From positions 1-64,000 of the forward strand of contig JAUICN010000007.1 in NCBI GenBank assembly GCA_030427835.1: a DNA stretch of 64,000 nucleotides, in the 5' to 3' direction. This document shows positions 63,090 through 64,000 of this stretch, piece by piece. Each line of letters starts with the position of its first letter. Within the stretch, counting starts at the first letter, position 1. Position numbers and translations under genes: made by a program. Under the pieces are notes generated by a model. That model saw nothing but the letters and a program-made list of their open reading frames with translations, searched no databases and had not been told where the DNA came from. The DNA comes from Polyangia bacterium (GTDB lineage Bacteria > Myxococcota_A > Polyangia > Polyangiales > JAUICN01).

Positions 63090-63692
63090 CTAGGGGGTGC
63101 TGGCGGGGCTTTGGTTGCGGTGGTGTTGGGCTTGGGTTTGTTGTTCGGGGTTGAGCCAGAGGGCCATGCGTTCTTCGTGGGCGTAGGTGCCGTTGCTGAG
63201 CTTCATGGCGAAGGGCAGGGGGCCCATGTATTGGAAGCCGAGGGATTCGTAGAGTTTGCGGGCTCCGGTGTTGGTGTGGGCTACGGCAAGGGAGAGCATT
63301 TCGACGCCCTGCAGTGTGCGCAGGTGGTCGATGACGGCGTTGATGAGGATCTTGCCGAGACCTAAGCCTTGGGCTTGCTTGGTCACGTACACGCCGCCGA
63401 GCTCGGGCCTGTGCTGCAGTTTCAGCAGTTTCTGGCGTTTGAACCCTGCCTGGGCCAGGAGTTGCTCGCCCTTGAATGCTCCGAGGATCTGGGCCCACCC
63501 TGGGTCGGACCATTGCTCTCGAATGCGCTTGGCAAAGCCTTCGACATCGTCACAGGTTTCTTCTTCGGGGCTGGTCCAGAAGGCGATGGGGTGGTCGGTC
63601 ACGGCTTGGATGCGTAGGGCCCGGTATTGGGCGGCATCGTCTTCGGTGAGTGGGCGTATCTGGATGGATGGCCTATCTTTGTCGTGTTCCAT
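63090..63692 (-). CDS. GNAT family N-acetyltransferase
   Basis: About 200 residues from ATG 63692 (MEHDKDRPSIQIRPLTEDD); an ATG at 63713 adds seven. The acetyl-CoA binding signature is clear: GGVYVTKQAQGLGLGKILIN, the Q/R-x-x-G-x-G/A loop of GNAT enzymes, followed by LSLAVAHTNTGARKLYESLGF, the Asn-Tyr part of the active site. Substrate cannot be told; members modify antibiotics, amino acids, protein N-termini or polyamines. The Gln-rich C-terminal tail is variable. It is convergent with the last lipoprotein gene, 5 bases away. Confidence 0.88.
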   Translation of the reverse strand: MEHDKDRPSIQIRPLTEDDAAQYRALRIQAVTDHPIAFWTSPEEETCDDVEGFAKRIREQWSDPGWAQILGAFKGEQLLAQAGFKRQKLLKLQHRPELGGVYVTKQAQGLGLGKILINAVIDHLRTLQGVEMLSLAVAHTNTGARKLYESLGFQYMGPLPFAMKLSNGTYAHEERMALWLNPEQQTQAQHHRNQSPASTP

Positions 63693-63738
63693 GGCTTTCC
63701 GGCCCCGTATCATGGAGTAAGAAGCCCGGGCCTGCTAG

Positions 63739-64000
<262 letters not shown>

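Overview
The window reads as a chromosome segment of a Gram-negative, GC-rich bacterium of deltaproteobacterial type. Myxococcota or Bradymonadota is my best guess; it is an inference from gene style (very many large cysteine-rich lipoproteins, GTG starts, RuvC next to YebC, a two-domain MaoC hydratase) and not from a marker gene. No rRNA, tRNA, phage or CRISPR array was seen.

Housekeeping backbone: MaoC-type hydratase (158-994), a membrane glycosyltransferase (7664-9109), yebC-ruvC-ruvA (14486-17014), ruvB-bioF-bioD on the minus strand (17700-20648), a TetR regulator, a DUF2723-type membrane protein (21696-23633), clpB (24428-27004), rpsU (33539-33838), a PLP-dependent threonine/serine dehydratase (39075-40055), a CPA1 Na+/H+ antiporter (40088-41656), an M16 protease pair (41676-44485), an AAA_14/DUF4143 ATPase with a zinc protease (44621-46461), a GNAT acetyltransferase and the 5' end of gltX at the right edge.

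Between these lies the accessory content, dominated by lipoproteins: I count 24 intact lipoprotein genes and one broken one, nearly all of unknown function and nearly all with a paralog beside them. They form several sets. (1) Three tandem cysteine-rich proteins with PSI/plexin-like CGWC repeats plus an IPT/TIG protein (1328-7242). (2) A set at 9207-14366. (3) A five-gene minus-strand cluster (28100-33114) in which three related lipoproteins surround two proteins with a glycine-rich, halocin-C8-like cysteine module. (4) A large family (35194-39020 and 46489-63084) that shares a C-terminal twin Cx10C motif, including three two-module giants, a one-module form, a frameshifted relative, and two copies of a pectinacetylesterase/Notum-like hydrolase plus partner cassette.

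The left half is also rich in toxin-antitoxin modules (HicBA, RHH/RelE, VapBC, a nucleotidyltransferase pair and an orphan Phd) and in small non-coding mobile elements: a 167-bp element with perfect 20-bp inverted ends whose left end supplies the ruvA stop codon, a second copy cut by the window start, and a different 160-bp element after clpB. The 3' end of clpB is duplicated (68 bp) on both sides of a 1-kb insert that carries the nucleotidyltransferase pair. Short tandem duplications of 15-32 bp recur at gene ends and leaders.

Most likely reading: a conserved core that tolerates heavy turnover of envelope lipoproteins, with duplication, domain deletion and cassette insertion caught at several stages.
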